DNA of 64,000 bases from Episyrphus balteatus (GCF_945859705.1 NC_079136.1:76880867-76944866); one strand, 5' to 3'; counted from the first letter of the stretch, positions 10,331 to 24,059 are shown. Numbers and translations are program-made. The notes: a model not told the origin generated them from the letters alone.

Positions 10331-10838
10331 AATCATTTTTATCAAAAAACAAAACCGACTTCCATGCATCAAAACTGGGTTTTATGTTTTTTTTAATAGT
10401 ACCTATGGCTATAAATGAACGAATTGAAATGGGACCACACTGCAGCCACCAGCTTTCCAATACAAAAAGAATTATCAAAATAGGTTCACTCAGTCCAAAG
10501 TTATGAGGTAACAAACATAAAAAAAAAAAAAAAATACAGACGAATTGAATATCTCCTCCTTTTTGGAAGTCTATAAAAACATCTTTATTGCTTATTTAAA
10601 TAATCATTTTTATCAAAAAAACAAAACCGAAAAAACGGGGTTTTATGGTTTGTTTAATAGTTCCTATGGCTTTAACTAAACGAAATTGAAATGGGACCAC
10701 ACTGCAGCCACTAGCTTTGCAATACAAAAAGAATTATCAAAATTGATTGAATCTGTCCAAAGTTATGAGGTAACAAACATAAAAAAAAAAAAATACAGAC
10801 GAATTGAATACCTCCTCCTTTTTGGAAGTCGGTAAAAA
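10331..10838. mobile_element. Two adjacent copies of a repeat bounded by CCGACTTCC / GGAAGTCGG
   Basis: Copy one (10331-10572) starts TATCAAAAAACAAAACCGAC and ends CTCCTCCTTTTTGGAAGTC. Copy two (about 10602-10838) repeats it with a deletion in the start. Both carry GGGACCACACTGCAGCCAC and AAAGTTATGAGGTAACAAAC. The short inverted ends ACCGACTTCC and GGAAGTCGGT suggest a MITE. Further copies are at 34515-34680 and 55291-55520. Similar repeats are common in insects. Confidence 0.75.
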
Positions 10839-12549
10839 CAAACAATGGTCGAAAATGGATTAAGTCTTATAGTATCGATTTAAAAAAATATGAGAATGAA
10901 AATGTATCCCTGAATGAATTGCGTTTCCAAAACGGCATCAAATTTCTGCGGTGATAAATTCTTTTAGTTTAGAAAAACTACTACTAGTGAACTTACTGCT
11001 ACAAATTTACAGCTACGGAAGGAGAAGACCGATAGAAAAAGAAGTTTGTTGAAATCTATCTGCTGCAGCTATGAAAATTTTTCTACACGGAAATAATGAC
11101 AAAAAGCAAGCAATATTGAAAATGCTAAAAGATTTAAGAAAAAAATTAAAATACTTTAAATTTACGTAGCGTAACTGATCCAGTTGTTAAATCAACAAAG
11201 TTTTTTGAAAAAAAAAAAAAAAAAAATGGTCAGTTTCTTTTTTTAACTTAAATCTGCATAAAGTGTAAAGAAAAGGCTAAATCGTGTAGGTTCGTTTTCC
11301 AAAAACAAGACAAATATAATAAAATAAACGGTGTATTTCCGGTTTCGTGTGAAATGGGTCTTATGCTGCTAGTCATTTTTGTATCCTCTGAAAACCGGAT
11401 TGGCACTGATAGGCAGAAGTTCAAACAAACTAAGTTTTTTGTTTGCTCCCCATTTTCCAGAACTAACTGAACCTGATTTTTTTTGTGGGATATTGAAAAA
11501 CGGAAGCCCACAAAAACAGACAAATAAATTTGAATGATATAAAACAATCAGCTCGATAGAGTTGATTATTCTTTTTAATTAAGCTTAAACACAAGGAATT
11601 CTATTCACTTTCAAGTCCTCACTTTATGACTTTCTTGCATTTACACTTTCTTATCTAAGTGCAACTGTTACTAGGTTTTTCACTTTATACCCACTGTTTC
11701 TATTGTTATTACTTTTTTAGTGTACATGATCAGCAAACTAATGAATTTAATGTTATTCATTTGTTCTTGATCAAAAACCTGTTTTTGAATTATACCCAAT
11801 CGTTTTGTTGTTATAATTGAATGAATGAAAATTTAAGTAATTTAATTGTCAATTTTTAACCGTTCAGATGAAGAAAATTAAAATTAGCAGAAATCAATCC
11901 AGATTTGAAAAAATTAGATAGAAAATTTTCCAATTACCTATGTATGTTAAATAGCATCAAGTAACTAGACTGTATTTTTATATGGGATAGGTCACCGACG
12001 TTTTACTTTCAACTTATTTTCGCTGTTACAGTCGATATACCTAAAATAAGAAATTATTTTTTCACTTGCTTCATAATTTTCTTTACAAACTTTTCCAAGT
12101 ACGCATATTTTATTTGTGGGCATCATACCTTAATTACTGTGTAAACCATATCAACAAAATGAACAACTTTTAAACCTTGAATTGTTGTTATGAGTAATTT
12201 TTGGTAGATTTTGCTTGAAGCAGCTGTAATGGTATTTGATTATGTATGCACTTTGCGTAGAAGAATTCTATTTTTAAATAAAAGAAACAAAACATAACAA
12301 AACAAAAACAGTAAATCTTTACATCGTCTTCGTCGGTTTTTTTGTTAAGCGTTTTTTGAATATTAAAATGCAAATAGAATTTTTTGTAAAGAATGCATTG
12401 CACGGGCATTTAATGAATGACAGGTCAAATTCATGTTCATACGATTGGTTTCAAGACAGCATTTTATCTTATTTATTTATACAATTTCTCACATTTGATA
12501 AACCGACGCGAAAAATTAATAAAAATAATTTTGAGTTAATAGACCAGTG

Positions 12550-13944
12550 CCGAAGCCTTCAAAAACATTAAAAAATAAGAAAAAATCATAGTTGGATGAA
12601 ACAAATTGGAAAAGGAGGTGAATATCATAAAAATGAAAGGAAAAATAAATTACGGGCGAGCCGAGTTCGGGAAGTGGTAGGGTTGAGTTTTTAATGGTAA
12701 AAAATGGTATATCTCGATTTCCGGCAAAACTACAAGTTCTATGGAAAAAAGTTGTATGGCAAGGTTGTAGGTAATAAAAAGATCTACAACTTATGTATTA
12801 ACAATTTTTTAAAATTCAAAAAACCGAGTTTTTGGTTTTTTATTTTTATCTTTTTCAAAAAAATGTTTTTTTTCTACGAAATTTAGTGAAAACTTACCTT
12901 ATTATGTCCCGAATACACAGTAATTTATTTGATTTAAAATATTTATTTTTTAACCTCTTTTTTTACTTAATATCAAAAAAACACCCTAATTTTCAATCGA
13001 AAATTCACTTGTCAAAATATTAGCTTTTTTCAAAAAATCGGTAGGAATTTCGTTCGTTTAAATCTCTACTTTCTAATAGTGTAAACAAAAATTTACATTA
13101 GTACACCAAAGCGCATGTTCTCGGAAAATGCAAAAAGCTTGAATCCGAAAATTTTTTTATCATTATTTAAAATTTTGAACTATTTATTAAAATTTACACT
13201 TTAATTACTCAAAAACCGTAAGATTTTATGTTACATTGATTAATGTTACGGTTTTTGAGTAATTAAAGTGTAAATTTTAATAAATAGTCCAAAATTTTAA
13301 ATAATGATAAAAAAATTTTCGGATTCAAGCTTTTTGCATTTTCCGAGAACATGCGCTTTGGTGTACTAATGTAAATTTTTGTTTACACTATTAGAAAGTA
13401 GAGATTTAAACGAACGAAATTCCTACCGATTTTTTGAAAAAAGCTAATATTTTGACAAGTGAATTTTCGATTGAAAATTAGGGTGTTTTTTTGATATTAA
13501 GTAAAAAAAGAGGTTAAAAAATAAATATTTTAAATCAAATAAATTACTGTGTATTCGGGACATAATAAGGTAAGTTTTCACTAAATTTCGTAGAAAAAAA
13601 ACATTTTTTTGAAAAAGATAAAAATAAAAAACCAAAAACTCGGTTTTTTGAATTTTTCACATAAATTTTGAGGTTATGTGAAAAAATTGTTAATACATAA
13701 GTTGTAGATCTTTTTATTACCTACAACCTTGCCATACAACTTTTTTCCATAGGACTTGTAGTTTTGCCGGAAATCGAGATATACCATTTTTTACCATTAA
13801 AAACTACCAACACTACCACTTCCCGAACTCGGCTCGCCCGTAATTTATTTTTCCTTTCATTTTTATCCTATTCACCTCCTTTTCTAATAAGTTTCATCCT
13901 ACTATGATTTTTTTGGTTTCAAAAATTATCTACCCTGGGCTATA
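12550..13944. mobile_element. Long palindromic (fold-back) element, about 1.4 kb
   Basis: The sequence is a near-perfect inverted repeat about an axis at 13233-13234. Each arm is about 640-670 bp and the loop only about 30 bp. The two arms encode the same 63-residue chance frame (12832-13023 plus, 13444-13635 minus). The right arm has a roughly 24 bp insertion near 13655-13680. The right end reads CTACCCTGGGCTATA, a motif also seen at the ends of the 37.6-39.3 kb palindrome. No transposase is coded, so it would be non-autonomous. Confidence 0.85.
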
Positions 13945-14386
13945 AAAAAAAATTATTTGAATTTATTAGAAAATTCTAATACGATAGTACCTATAGCAAT
14001 TTGACAGTCAAATAAAATGGTCCGTTTAACCCAAGAAAAAAAAGTATACAGAATACAAAAAATTTGAAAAAATTGACTCATTTTTTGGAAAAAACTTAAA
14101 AATTTCAGCAAAAAATCTGAAAAAAAATTATATTTTATATTTTTAAGTTGAATAACTTTGGAACGCGTGGGTTTATCAAAAAAATTTATAAACTCCCATG
14201 TAAATAAATTGGAAAATTGAAAAACGCCCTGCCGCAGTTCTTAATATCAATAGTATTAAAGGCTGTAACTTTCATGGGATTTTTTCATCAGTTCCAACAA
14301 TATTTCGATATAACACTACATTTTTTTTAATCAGTTTATTGTGCAAAATCTATTTAATAGACCTGAGCTCGTTTAAAAGTTAAAAG

Positions 14387-15515
14387 TGAAGAAAAAGTAC
14401 TTACTAATTTTTGAAAAAGTACATTTCTGGCGTTTCTTAAAAATATGGTTTTCAAAATTTCTGCTTTTTTTCACGAAAATTCAGTTTTTAAAATATCTAC
14501 TTTTTTTATTCTGTCTTTTTAAATTCTGTTTTTCAAAATTTTTAAAAATTCTGGTAATTCTGTTAATTTTTTTCATAGCTTACTAAACAAAAATATCTAC
14601 ACCTTATAAATGTAATTCAAGTCTGTTACTTTATTAACTGACTTTCTTACAACTCGCATCTCCGTAATATTCCGTTGAAAACTAATTAAAAGCGATGTTG
14701 TGTGATACAGTACCTATACAATTTTTTGGATATTAATTTTTGTTTGATAAATTAATACATTTTTAATTTTTTCGCAGTACTTTTAAATTTATTGATTTAT
14801 CTAAAAATGAGTATTAAAAAAATTGACAAAATGAGTGAGTATGTAATCAAATAAATTTTACGATAAAATCATTTTACAAAATTCTGCAAAAATTAGATAT
14901 CGTTCTGACTTTCTTTGAGTTTTCGAATAAATTTGTTTTCTCATTTAGAACTTCATCAAGTTTTTTTTTTATTTTAATGTTTACTAATGGGCGTAGTAAT
15001 TCGCGCTTTAAAAAAATATAATTTTTCAATTTAATTATAATCTAGGTTTCGTTTTTTCTGCTGTTCGTTTTGCCTTGCTTTCAAAATTCTGCTTTAAAAA
15101 TTCTGGGGTCGAACTACGGCATACGTTCGTTAACGTATGGTTGCTATGTGTCCTTATCTTCTTCTACTAATTAAATAGAGAAAGCAATAAACAAAACGTT
15201 AACGGATGATCGTAATCCTGTGCGGTTCGAATGCCCTGCTTTCAAAATTCTGCTTTTCATAATTCTGTTTTACAAAATTCAGCAAAAAATTAAAAAAAAA
15301 ATGGTTCGGAAAATGTAAATTGTTATTTTTTCTTCAGAACTTTGTAAAATCATCTCCTCGCTACTTGCCTACTCACTTTTTCAAGAATTTTTTGTTCAAA
15401 AATATTCTGGCAGAATTTTGAAAATCAGAATTGAAAAAATCAGAATTTTTAAAGATTGAACAGAAAAAAAAGCAGAAATTTGATTGAGCCAGAATTTTGA
15501 CCCACTTCCTGATTT
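14387..15515. mobile_element. Foldback-like element with terminal tandem arrays, older copy
   Basis: The left part (about 14390-14570) is a degenerate array of TTCTGTTTTTCAAAATTTCT-type units. The right part (about 15390-15510) has the same units in reverse (CAGAATTTTTAAAG, GCAGAAATTTGATTG) ending AGAATTTTGACCC. Middle blocks (ACTGACTTTCTT, then GATGTTGTGTGATACA) match the younger copy at 39735-40520. A unit also appears at 15080-15260 around an insertion. Structure resembles Foldback elements of Drosophila, but the sequence is not one I recognise. Confidence 0.7.
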
Positions 15516-18500
15516 TAGTTTAGAATTTAAGTCAAAACCTAGTTTTAAAAATTTTTTAAAGTGTCTTTGAATCATTTCGAAGTTAGGCTTGGTTTTTGAA
15601 TTAAATAAAAAAAAAAAACTGAAAACTCAGTTGTGCAAATATGGATTTAGTAGTATTTTTGGCTTAAGCATACTTTTATGGTAAGGAATCATGTTCAGCA
15701 ATAAAAACTCTTGAACGAATTTTTTTCCATTCAAAAAGCATTTCGCCTAGGTACGACAGTGGGCTCATCACTGTCGTACCTTGGCGCAACGTTTTATAAA
15801 TTTGGAGTTGAGGTCACTTGAACTTTAAAATTGAATTATATTCAATCCCTCCACTTAAAATAGAAATAATTTAAATAATTTTTTATTATTTTTGTTATTT
15901 TTTTCTTCGTTATTGTATTAAAGCTATTTCAACTATAATATTGAAGCTAATCTAAACGGTAAAAATAACCTATGCAATTTTTCTTTTTCTTCAATGGTCA
16001 CCTCAGCTTAAATTAGTGTTAATTTTATATTGAACGTTCCACAGCAATTATGTTCCGACTTTTTGTTGCATTTATTGAGTAAACCCCTAAATGATTTCCT
16101 ATTTTTTTGTCCTATAGGTAGGTAAGCATTTAAAAACCAGAATTAAAATGAACAACTATTGAAGCGTTAACAACAAACATTCAACAATTATCCAACAGGA
16201 ATATGTATTTATATACAATTATGTATGTTGTTTATGTTGTATGCAGATACGAAATGTAGTAGGTAAGGTTGTACAATGTACACCTAAACATTTTAATCGT
16301 TTTTTCTTCCCGGATGAGGGTGTCACACTAGAAAGGTTCTTATCCGTATTCAAAGGTTTGTTTTATTTATCTCAAAATGCCTTGCGTCATCACGAGCTGT
16401 TTTTTTTTTTTTTGAGGAGAACATATAGAAATAAACATAAAATAGGCGTATATGTGTACTGGTTTTTGAGTACCTTTTATGCTCAAAGTGTGAAGCCTTA
16501 GTCTTCATATAGGAATTTTTCTGAATCTCGACCTACTAACGAACAAAACTCCTTGTTTTTTTTTTTTAATGCAATTCCAGAAGAAGAATGTAAACTTGAA
16601 GGCATTGAAATCTAGGATAAGAGGAGATATGAATGAATATAAGAGTTTTTCGTAACAATCGCATTAAACACAAGGGTTACATGCTTTTGTTTATTTTCTT
16701 TTAATTTTTTTTTTCTTGTAATACAAAGTTGTTCACTTGTTAAGGACATACATACATACATTAATACATATAACAATACACCTCCATTCATTTATATTGT
16801 TATTTAGGTTTTTTATTAAATCAGCCTAGATCAACTATCTACTTTTACTGAATAGGTATAAACATTTTCAAATTTCCCTATTTAATATTATTTTTTTTTT
16901 TTTCCTAAGAAATATTTAGCGAAGTTCCGATTTTTGGTATAATTCACCTTTTTTTATGTAAGTAAATTATGACGATCTTCAGATATTGCTTTATTGTGAG
17001 CCATTTTTAAATTGGAAATTTTGACGTAGACCACCAGTGTCACAATATAATTTCGTCAAAATCACTATTTTACTACTTCCTTTTAATTTTTGAAAAATAA
17101 GATATGTATTTATGCAATTTGTTTGATATAAATGAGTACTTAAACTCCTCAAACCAGGAATCCCCTTTTTATTCATAAATAAAATTACTTATGAATCATG
17201 ATTAAAATTTCCTGAAAATACTACGGAAAAAGAGTTTATTTTTACTCTCCTCTAAAATTTAATAAAATGAAATGACACATTTTGCACGCGCCACCGACGC
17301 GATGATATGGTAACACTGTGTGCAATTGTTAAACAAACAATTTCTTATACTAAACTGTTATCTGAACTATTTCAAACTAGAGAAATAAATAGTGTTCTGA
17401 AAAATAAAGTGATTATTTTCGTCCTTTGTCTTAATCGGTAAGTAAAGCTTAACTTCACATAGTTTACCATTAAAAGCGTTCAATATACATAATTTATAAA
17501 TAATTTTTAAGAATTTAATTTTGTATTTAACAAATCTAAACAGAAGTAACAGTTGTAATTTGAATTACTATTTTGTCATTTTTTTTTTTCTTCTAATCCT
17601 AATTCTTTTAACTTTGCTTTTGTCTCTGCTTACATTTACATTTTTTGTTTTAAACACTGATTTACAAGATATTTTGAACCAAGAACCAATATATACTTTT
17701 CAAAAAGTTTTGGGAATGCTGAACTCGCATCCGAAGTTAGAAAAAATTTGTTGTTGAAATATTACCGTTAGAAAATGCAAAAATACGCTATTTGGACTGC
17801 TTTTGAGGGTATGCTTTAATGACTGATAAATTATTTCAACATAATTTGTAACTGTGTCTATATTCTTTGTTCTTTCAAAAATCTTTTAAATCTATGCGAT
17901 ATCTCTTTAATTGCCCGAGATACCTTCAGTTTAAGGTAATAATCCAAAGACTAACTTAACTGAATCTAATGTCAAAGTTATTGATGAAAAACATTTTGCA
18001 CCAAAAACCAAAATATACTTTTCTATGGGTTTAAGAGATGATGAACTGGAATCCGAAATTAAAAATATTCTACTAGCCTCCGTTTTTGAAATATTATCGT
18101 TATAAAAAAAACATTGTTTCACCAAAAATATAATCCATTGATTGCCTTTGTTAAAGCAGACTTTTCGGAAAATTTCATATGCATTGCTTAAGATGAGGTT
18201 CAAAGCTTTCACTGGGTGCAACCTTAAGGTTTTCTGTTTAAAAAGAGCTCTGAGAAATAAGGTAATGCGAAGGAAGGCTTCAATGCAGCAGAATTCGTCG
18301 ATGCTGCTAAAAATTCCGTTATAGCGGATTTCCATTGTAAAGTGATGAAATTTTTGCATGAAACGTCCACAAGTCTCAGTTTAACAAATATAGTTACTAT
18401 AAATTAGATACATATATGTTGTGTAACGTAAACGACATTAAATCAACCAAGTTTAAGCATTGATTTTCACTTAAAACTTGATGAAAAGTTTGGATGGGTA

Positions 18501-21316
18501 AATATCAATTTGGGAGTTAATTTCGCAATCACTTGTTAATTCTTGACTGAGTTATCTGCCTCTAAAGAAGTTTTTCATTGCAATAAATCTATCTTACTCT
18601 TACTCTTTTTCATAATTATAAAAAACTACCATTTTTCATGAAATGCCCCTAAAAAGTTCTCAACATTTTTCTAAACGAAATTGAAATAATATATATAGGT
18701 AATTTAGGTTAGTAAGAACTTAAGACAGAACTTAAGCTGTTTCAAACTCTGCAAAATCACTTTCCAAAAACTGTTACCAACTTTATTTAATTTAATTGAT
18801 AAATATTTTTTTAATGTTTACTTTTTTAAATATAAAGAGAGTACACCCGATGGACTGATTCTTATTTGTGTATTATTTTAAATAAACATTTGCAAGAAAC
18901 TCTGTAGTTATTGGCTGGATTTTTTTCCGAATGTAACGTGAGTTACTATGGAATTACCCTTAAGTAATTTGATTTCATTTAAAAAGATTGTTATAAAAAA
19001 AAATTTCAACATCATTCGAGCAGTGTTTTTAAAATTTTTGTGTATGTATTAAATAAAACCAAATAGATAGATAGAACGATGGGACTTTAATTCTTCACAT
19101 TCTTTGTTATTTAAATTTTATGTTTGTTTTTACAAATTCTGATTATTTACTTATGTATATTATCATTGTACCTATATGTATATCGCACGTAAAAAAAAAC
19201 AGTTAATTTAAGTAATTTCAACAACATTTACCCAAAAACTGCAATGCAATCAAATCACAAACAAAATGTTTTTTTTTTTAATTTAAGGATTTGAGTTTTT
19301 ACGTTATTGTTAGTAAGGAATAATAATTTTACTCTGTAAATTTTGAACGTTTTGACGAAATTGTGCAATATAAAATAATTTATATTGAAATTTGCATTTA
19401 AATATGGAATAGTGTTTTAAAAGCATTCATTAAATCTGGCTTCAAAAATCATTTCCCTTAATTGAGTATTCATACAAAAAAAAAGATCCAACGCAAACAA
19501 AAAAAAATAAAAAAACAAAAATTCGTCTTAAACTGTGATGTCATGGACATAAAAAGCAAACTTTGTCTTTGATGTCTGCTGTCTACATCCATTAATTCAA
19601 GTGAAGTTGAAGGGTTGCGTTGGCCCATTTTTGAACACAAAATTATAAAGATAAAGCACACACAAATGCTTCTTCGCTCGAAGAATCAGCCGCCATAAAA
19701 ATGAATAATTTTTACCAATTTTTTTTTTGGTTTTGTTGGAACAATCTCATATTTTTAAGGCGCCATGCATATTGCACAAAAAAATCAATTATTGCGAAAA
19801 TTTAAGGAATTAAAATTTCCTATTAAAAAAAAAATGTTTACATTCCTTAAAAATCAAACAAGCTATTTAGTGGGAAGTAATTAAAAACCATGAACCGGTA
19901 CCACCGTTTACAAAGTAGTTTTATAGTTCTCAGGTTAAAAATTTGAATGAAAATACCTATCATCCATATTTGCATGTCCTTAAAATTTTCTATTTAAATA
20001 ACTTTAAATTACAAATACACAAGAAAACTGTGTGCTATTCACATCTTGTTAAAACGATGAACTCCATAATATGTATATTTTGCACATCATGCACTGTCAC
20101 TATGCAAATATGATTATTTTTTTCTTTCTTTTGTTTTTTAGCACCAGAACAGTTCTGCGGATAGTTCTTCAAGAAACAAAGATAAATAAAGAAAAACAAA
20201 ACATCATTTCATGAGCCACAAGAAAACCGCGCCTTTGCGTTTAAAAAAAATTATAAAAAAAATATCTAACAGAACAGACCGAAAACACGATTTAAACTGA
20301 AACTAAAACTGAACTGAATTTGAAATGCACTCAAAAAATCTGAGTTTCACATAAACAAAAGGGAGACTCAGAGTCAGCGTTTGGCATTCTAAAAATATCT
20401 CATGGAAAGTTAAAAAAAAAAAAAAAAAAAAATAAAAAAACAAAAACAACAACAACAACAGACACTGTCGTCGTCGTCGTTGAATGAATTGCGACGACAA
20501 AAAAAAAAAATTAGTTTTTTTTTTATTTATCGAGAGTGTTATCTTCATTTTTTTTTTGTGTATTGAATGTACAAACGTAAGGTGTCGGATAAAAGATATT
20601 TTGATTTTTGCGCCTTGCAAAAGCAAAAAAGTATCTAAAAAGAATAAAAATGTAAAACAACACCGGACTACCAAACGGATTGCTATAATGCTGCTCCCCT
20701 TTAATGTGGGATTTTGCGTATGCGATCCGCACAGCCACAGAGATTCAATCACTACGAATACCCAACTGGTCAAATCTGAACAACCGAACCGACTATTATG
20801 TCAACAGAAGCAACTCCGAAGTAAAGCGACTTTATAGTTGGGAACTTGGATTGGAGTTGGTGTACAGTGGTCGTATCGGTGCTTGGTCGTTTGGGTAGGT
20901 AAAGTATCTCTATTTTTTTTTTTTTTTTTTGTGTATGAGAGTATGAATATGAATATAAAGTAATGAATTACGCAACGGGATAAGTGATCCAAGTTGTATT
21001 CATATTCGTCCAAACTGGGTATTGGGTTGATGTGGAGTAATTGAATATGGGATAAGTGAATCGTTGCAACCAACGTGTATGATTGTACTGTGCGATAAGG
21101 TGACCAGACCAGCCAGTTTTCTATCATACAAAAATGTTTGCGTTTGTCCAGTCATCTCGTCGGAAAAAACGACTTAGAAATGCAAATGTAACGTAGTTTA
21201 ACTTGAAGATTTCGACCAAGATTTCTTATGAGCTATTTCTGCCATTTTGAAAAAAGAATAAAATTGTTTTTTTTTTTTTTGACAATAACTATCCCACAAT
21301 ATACGAAAATTTTAAT

Positions 21317-21543
21317 TACACTTAAAAAAAATTGGTTATAAAAATTGACCCGACAACCAAATGTTGTCAAATTACAAACCAAATGTTGTCAATTCGATCA
21401 CCAAATTTTACAATTTTGCGATCAAATTCACAACCATGTAGTAATTTTAACGATTTGGTGATCAAATTGACAACATTTGGTTGTCAAATTGACAATATTT
21501 GTTTGTCGGGTCAATTTCTACAACCGATTTTTTTTTTGGGTGT
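21317..21543. mobile_element. Palindromic MITE with repeated ACCAAATGTTGTCAA
   Basis: Left arm AAATTGACCCGACAACCAAA pairs with the right arm, read in reverse as AAATTGACCCGACAAACAAA. Inside each arm the motif ACCAAATGTTGTCAA occurs twice, and GATCACCAAAT marks the centre of each. About 227 bp in total, no coding capacity. Confidence 0.75.
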
Positions 21544-22463
21544 GACTCCTTTTGTAGCATTTTTCATGTTTTACAATTTGTGCATTTAAGTACATTTTTT
21601 CGAAAATTTAGGACATACAATTATTCTTTTGCTAGGTATTATCTTTTTTCTGCTAGTGCCTAAATTTGCTTGAAATTTGGTACAGATAATTTTTTTTTTA
21701 AATTTCCAAAGTTGTTTTTTTTTTTTATATTTTTAATATCCTGTCAATTATTATAAGTTATTGGAATTTTCTCGAAAACGGCTCCAACGATTTCGATTAA
21801 ATTTGGTATTGGTATTTGGAGTTCTAACAAATCTGCGTTTTTACTTTTTCTCAAAAAAAAAAAAAATCGGATAGTGTCAAAAAAAAACTTTCATTTTCGT
21901 TATTTGCGGTAGGTATATCTTCTTAACCTTAAAGGTTAGACCGATTGTATTCAAAATTGAATCATTTATTTTCAAAACATGATAAATCCATGATTTTAAA
22001 TTTTGCAGGAGAAGAAAAAAACGTTCTATTTTCTTTTGATGTGTGTAGCAAAATTTATAAAAAATATATTTTGTAGAACTTCTGCCTAGGTACAAAATAC
22101 CGTTTCGTTTTTAATTTTTGGAGCGATAGTTCAAAAGATAAACAATAAAAACGCTTTTGGACTTATCATACTTTGAAAATAAACGGATGTGAAATTAGTT
22201 TTAAAATGGGTACCCAATTTTGTTTTCATCCCCAGTCTATCAAAAAAATTGTATTTGAGATTAAAATATAATGTCCAGAGTGCTTCTTTAACTTTAAAGA
22301 CACTTTAAACTTAAGATTTTCAGCCAGTAGCTTAATATAGCATTTACACATAAAAAAGCTGTTGTTTATTTTCAAAAGATGATAAGTCCGGGACTTATCC
22401 TGTTTTTGATACTAAAAAAATATTTCGCTTAGCTGTAAAATCGGATATAGATGGAGTAGATAC

Positions 22464-23813
22464 GGTGCAGGGAAATAATTCCACGGGAATCTGCTCCACA
22501 TGGGAATTTATTCCACCTCATGTGGGAATTTGTTCCACTTTTTGAAGTGGAATAAATTCCCGCCTCGAGTGAGAATTTATTACACTTTTTATTGGGAAAT
22601 AAATTCACCTTCAAATTTGATGATTTATTCCTTGTCACTTTGGAGAATGATTCTACTTTATGTTTGTATTGTATGTGCAATCTGGAGAAAAGCTGGATTT
22701 TGCGGAAAAAGATAGTATCTTAAGGTACAAATATCGTATGTAATTTTGAATGAAAATTATAAGCTTAGTTGATTTTTCACCTTAGAAAATTGTTTCAAAT
22801 AGTCAGAAATTTATAAACCATTTTCATGCCTAGAAAAGTAGAGCTCTTTCCAATTCGATCTGGGAAAATAATATATATTTCATAGCAAAACAATAGTTTA
22901 CTGAAAAGAGGAAGAAGATTTCTTTCAAGTCTCATAGATTTCAGTTCGCGTGATTTGAATAAATATCTTACAAACAAAGCGGACAAATAATGAGAACTTA
23001 ATGATCAAAAACATATCAATCCTTCTTGTAATAATTGGTTGAAAGCGAAGCGTAAAAAAATTTGCTCACATGAGAATCTACTCAAATTTCACAACCGAAA
23101 CGCGAAGCGGAAAAAATTTTGACCACGGGAGAATCAATTTTGAGGTGTGAAAATAAAAATTCGCGCGAATTTTTATTTTCACACCTCAAAATTGATTCTC
23201 CCGTGGTCAAAATTTTTTCCGCTTCGCGTTTCGGTTGTGAAATTTGAGTAGATTCTCATGTGAGCAAATTTTTTTCCGATTCGCGTTTGCCGGATTATAT
23301 GACATATACAATATACATAAATGTACATTTGTGTTTCTATTAAATATCAGTAGGTATGTTATTAAACACATACAAACTCAAATGTCCCGGCAAATTTATG
23401 TCCAAATGTCAAACTTTAATAAGACCAACTTGAGAGAAAACGTATTTTTTGAAGAATTGGAATTATATAAACATTTGTGAATATTTCAGTTGAAGGAAAA
23501 ACTATTTAATCGTTTGTTTTGAAAAAGAATACAACGTCGTTTTTTTAAAATAAAATATTTTGGTAAAACTAAACCTTCTATTTCCGTATACATAAAGTAT
23601 TGATTAACATGATTCAAATATGGCTCTCAAAATATTCAGAAATTTATCTATTTTTCAGATTTTTGGTGGGTAATAATTCCACAAAAAAATAGGTGTAATA
23701 AATTCCCTTATACGGTGAGAATTTATTCCACTTCAAAAAGTGTATTAGATTCCCACTTGAAGTGGAATAAATTCCCATGTGGAGCAGATTCCCGTGGAAT
23801 TATTTCCCTGCAC
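22464..23813. mobile_element. 1.35 kb TIR element with 9-bp target duplication and nested palindrome
   Basis: The left end GTGCAGGGAAATAATTCCAC and the right end (its reverse complement) match almost perfectly for over 50 bp and with gaps for about 145 bp. Both sides are flanked by AGTAGATAC (22455-22463 and 23814-23822), a 9-bp target duplication. The arms repeat the subterminal motif TGGGAATTTATTCCAC many times in both orientations. The middle contains a separate 240-bp palindrome (23041-23288). No transposase is coded. A 9-bp duplication with long TIRs fits Mutator-like elements; a hAT (8 bp) is less likely. Confidence 0.85.
23041..23288. repeat. Zero-loop palindrome inside the 1.35 kb TIR element
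   Basis: An inverted repeat with its centre in TCGCGCGA at 23161-23168 and no spacer. The arms are about 120 bp and nearly identical, including AAAATTTTGACCACGGGAGA, GAAACGCGAAGCGG and GAGAATCTACTCAAATTTCA. The sequence would form a long cruciform or RNA hairpin. It is unlike the flanking motif GGGAATTTATTCCAC. Confidence 0.85.
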
Positions 23814-24059
23814 AGTAGATACTTCATTATTTTGAAGATAAACGTGGTTATCCCTAGAGTAACAATTTAGTCAAAAAAACGAATTTTGAAAAAAAGTGGA
23901 CTTATCATGTTTTGAAAATAAATGATTCAATTATCATACAGATATCTCTTACCATTTTAACGGATTATTAGATATCTAATATTTAAAATTTAAAAAAATA
24001 AAATTGAAAAAAAAAAAAAAATAAAAACAATTCTTTTGTTTTCGCTAAAACGACATACT

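Noticed and set aside
12832..13635. Two identical 63-residue proteins (12832-13023 plus and 13444-13635 minus)
   Set aside because: They are the two arms of a palindrome; the frame is lysine/phenylalanine-rich AT sequence with no family match.
15200..15240. GGTTCGAATGCCCTGC, resembling a tRNA T-loop
   Set aside because: No acceptor stem or anticodon arm at the right distances; it belongs to a repeat around the Foldback-like copy.
18142..18359. Opposing open frames at 17931-18359 (minus) and 18142-18324 (plus)
   Set aside because: They overlap each other and a diverged dispersed repeat (AACCAAAATATACTTTTC motif); no domain seen.
20303..21127. Several overlapping frames, including a 156-residue Phe-rich one, that could suggest an exon or transmembrane protein
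   Set aside because: They arise from homopolymer and CAA/GTC runs (T/A tracts read as Phe/Lys) in a non-coding intron; no consistent splice phase.
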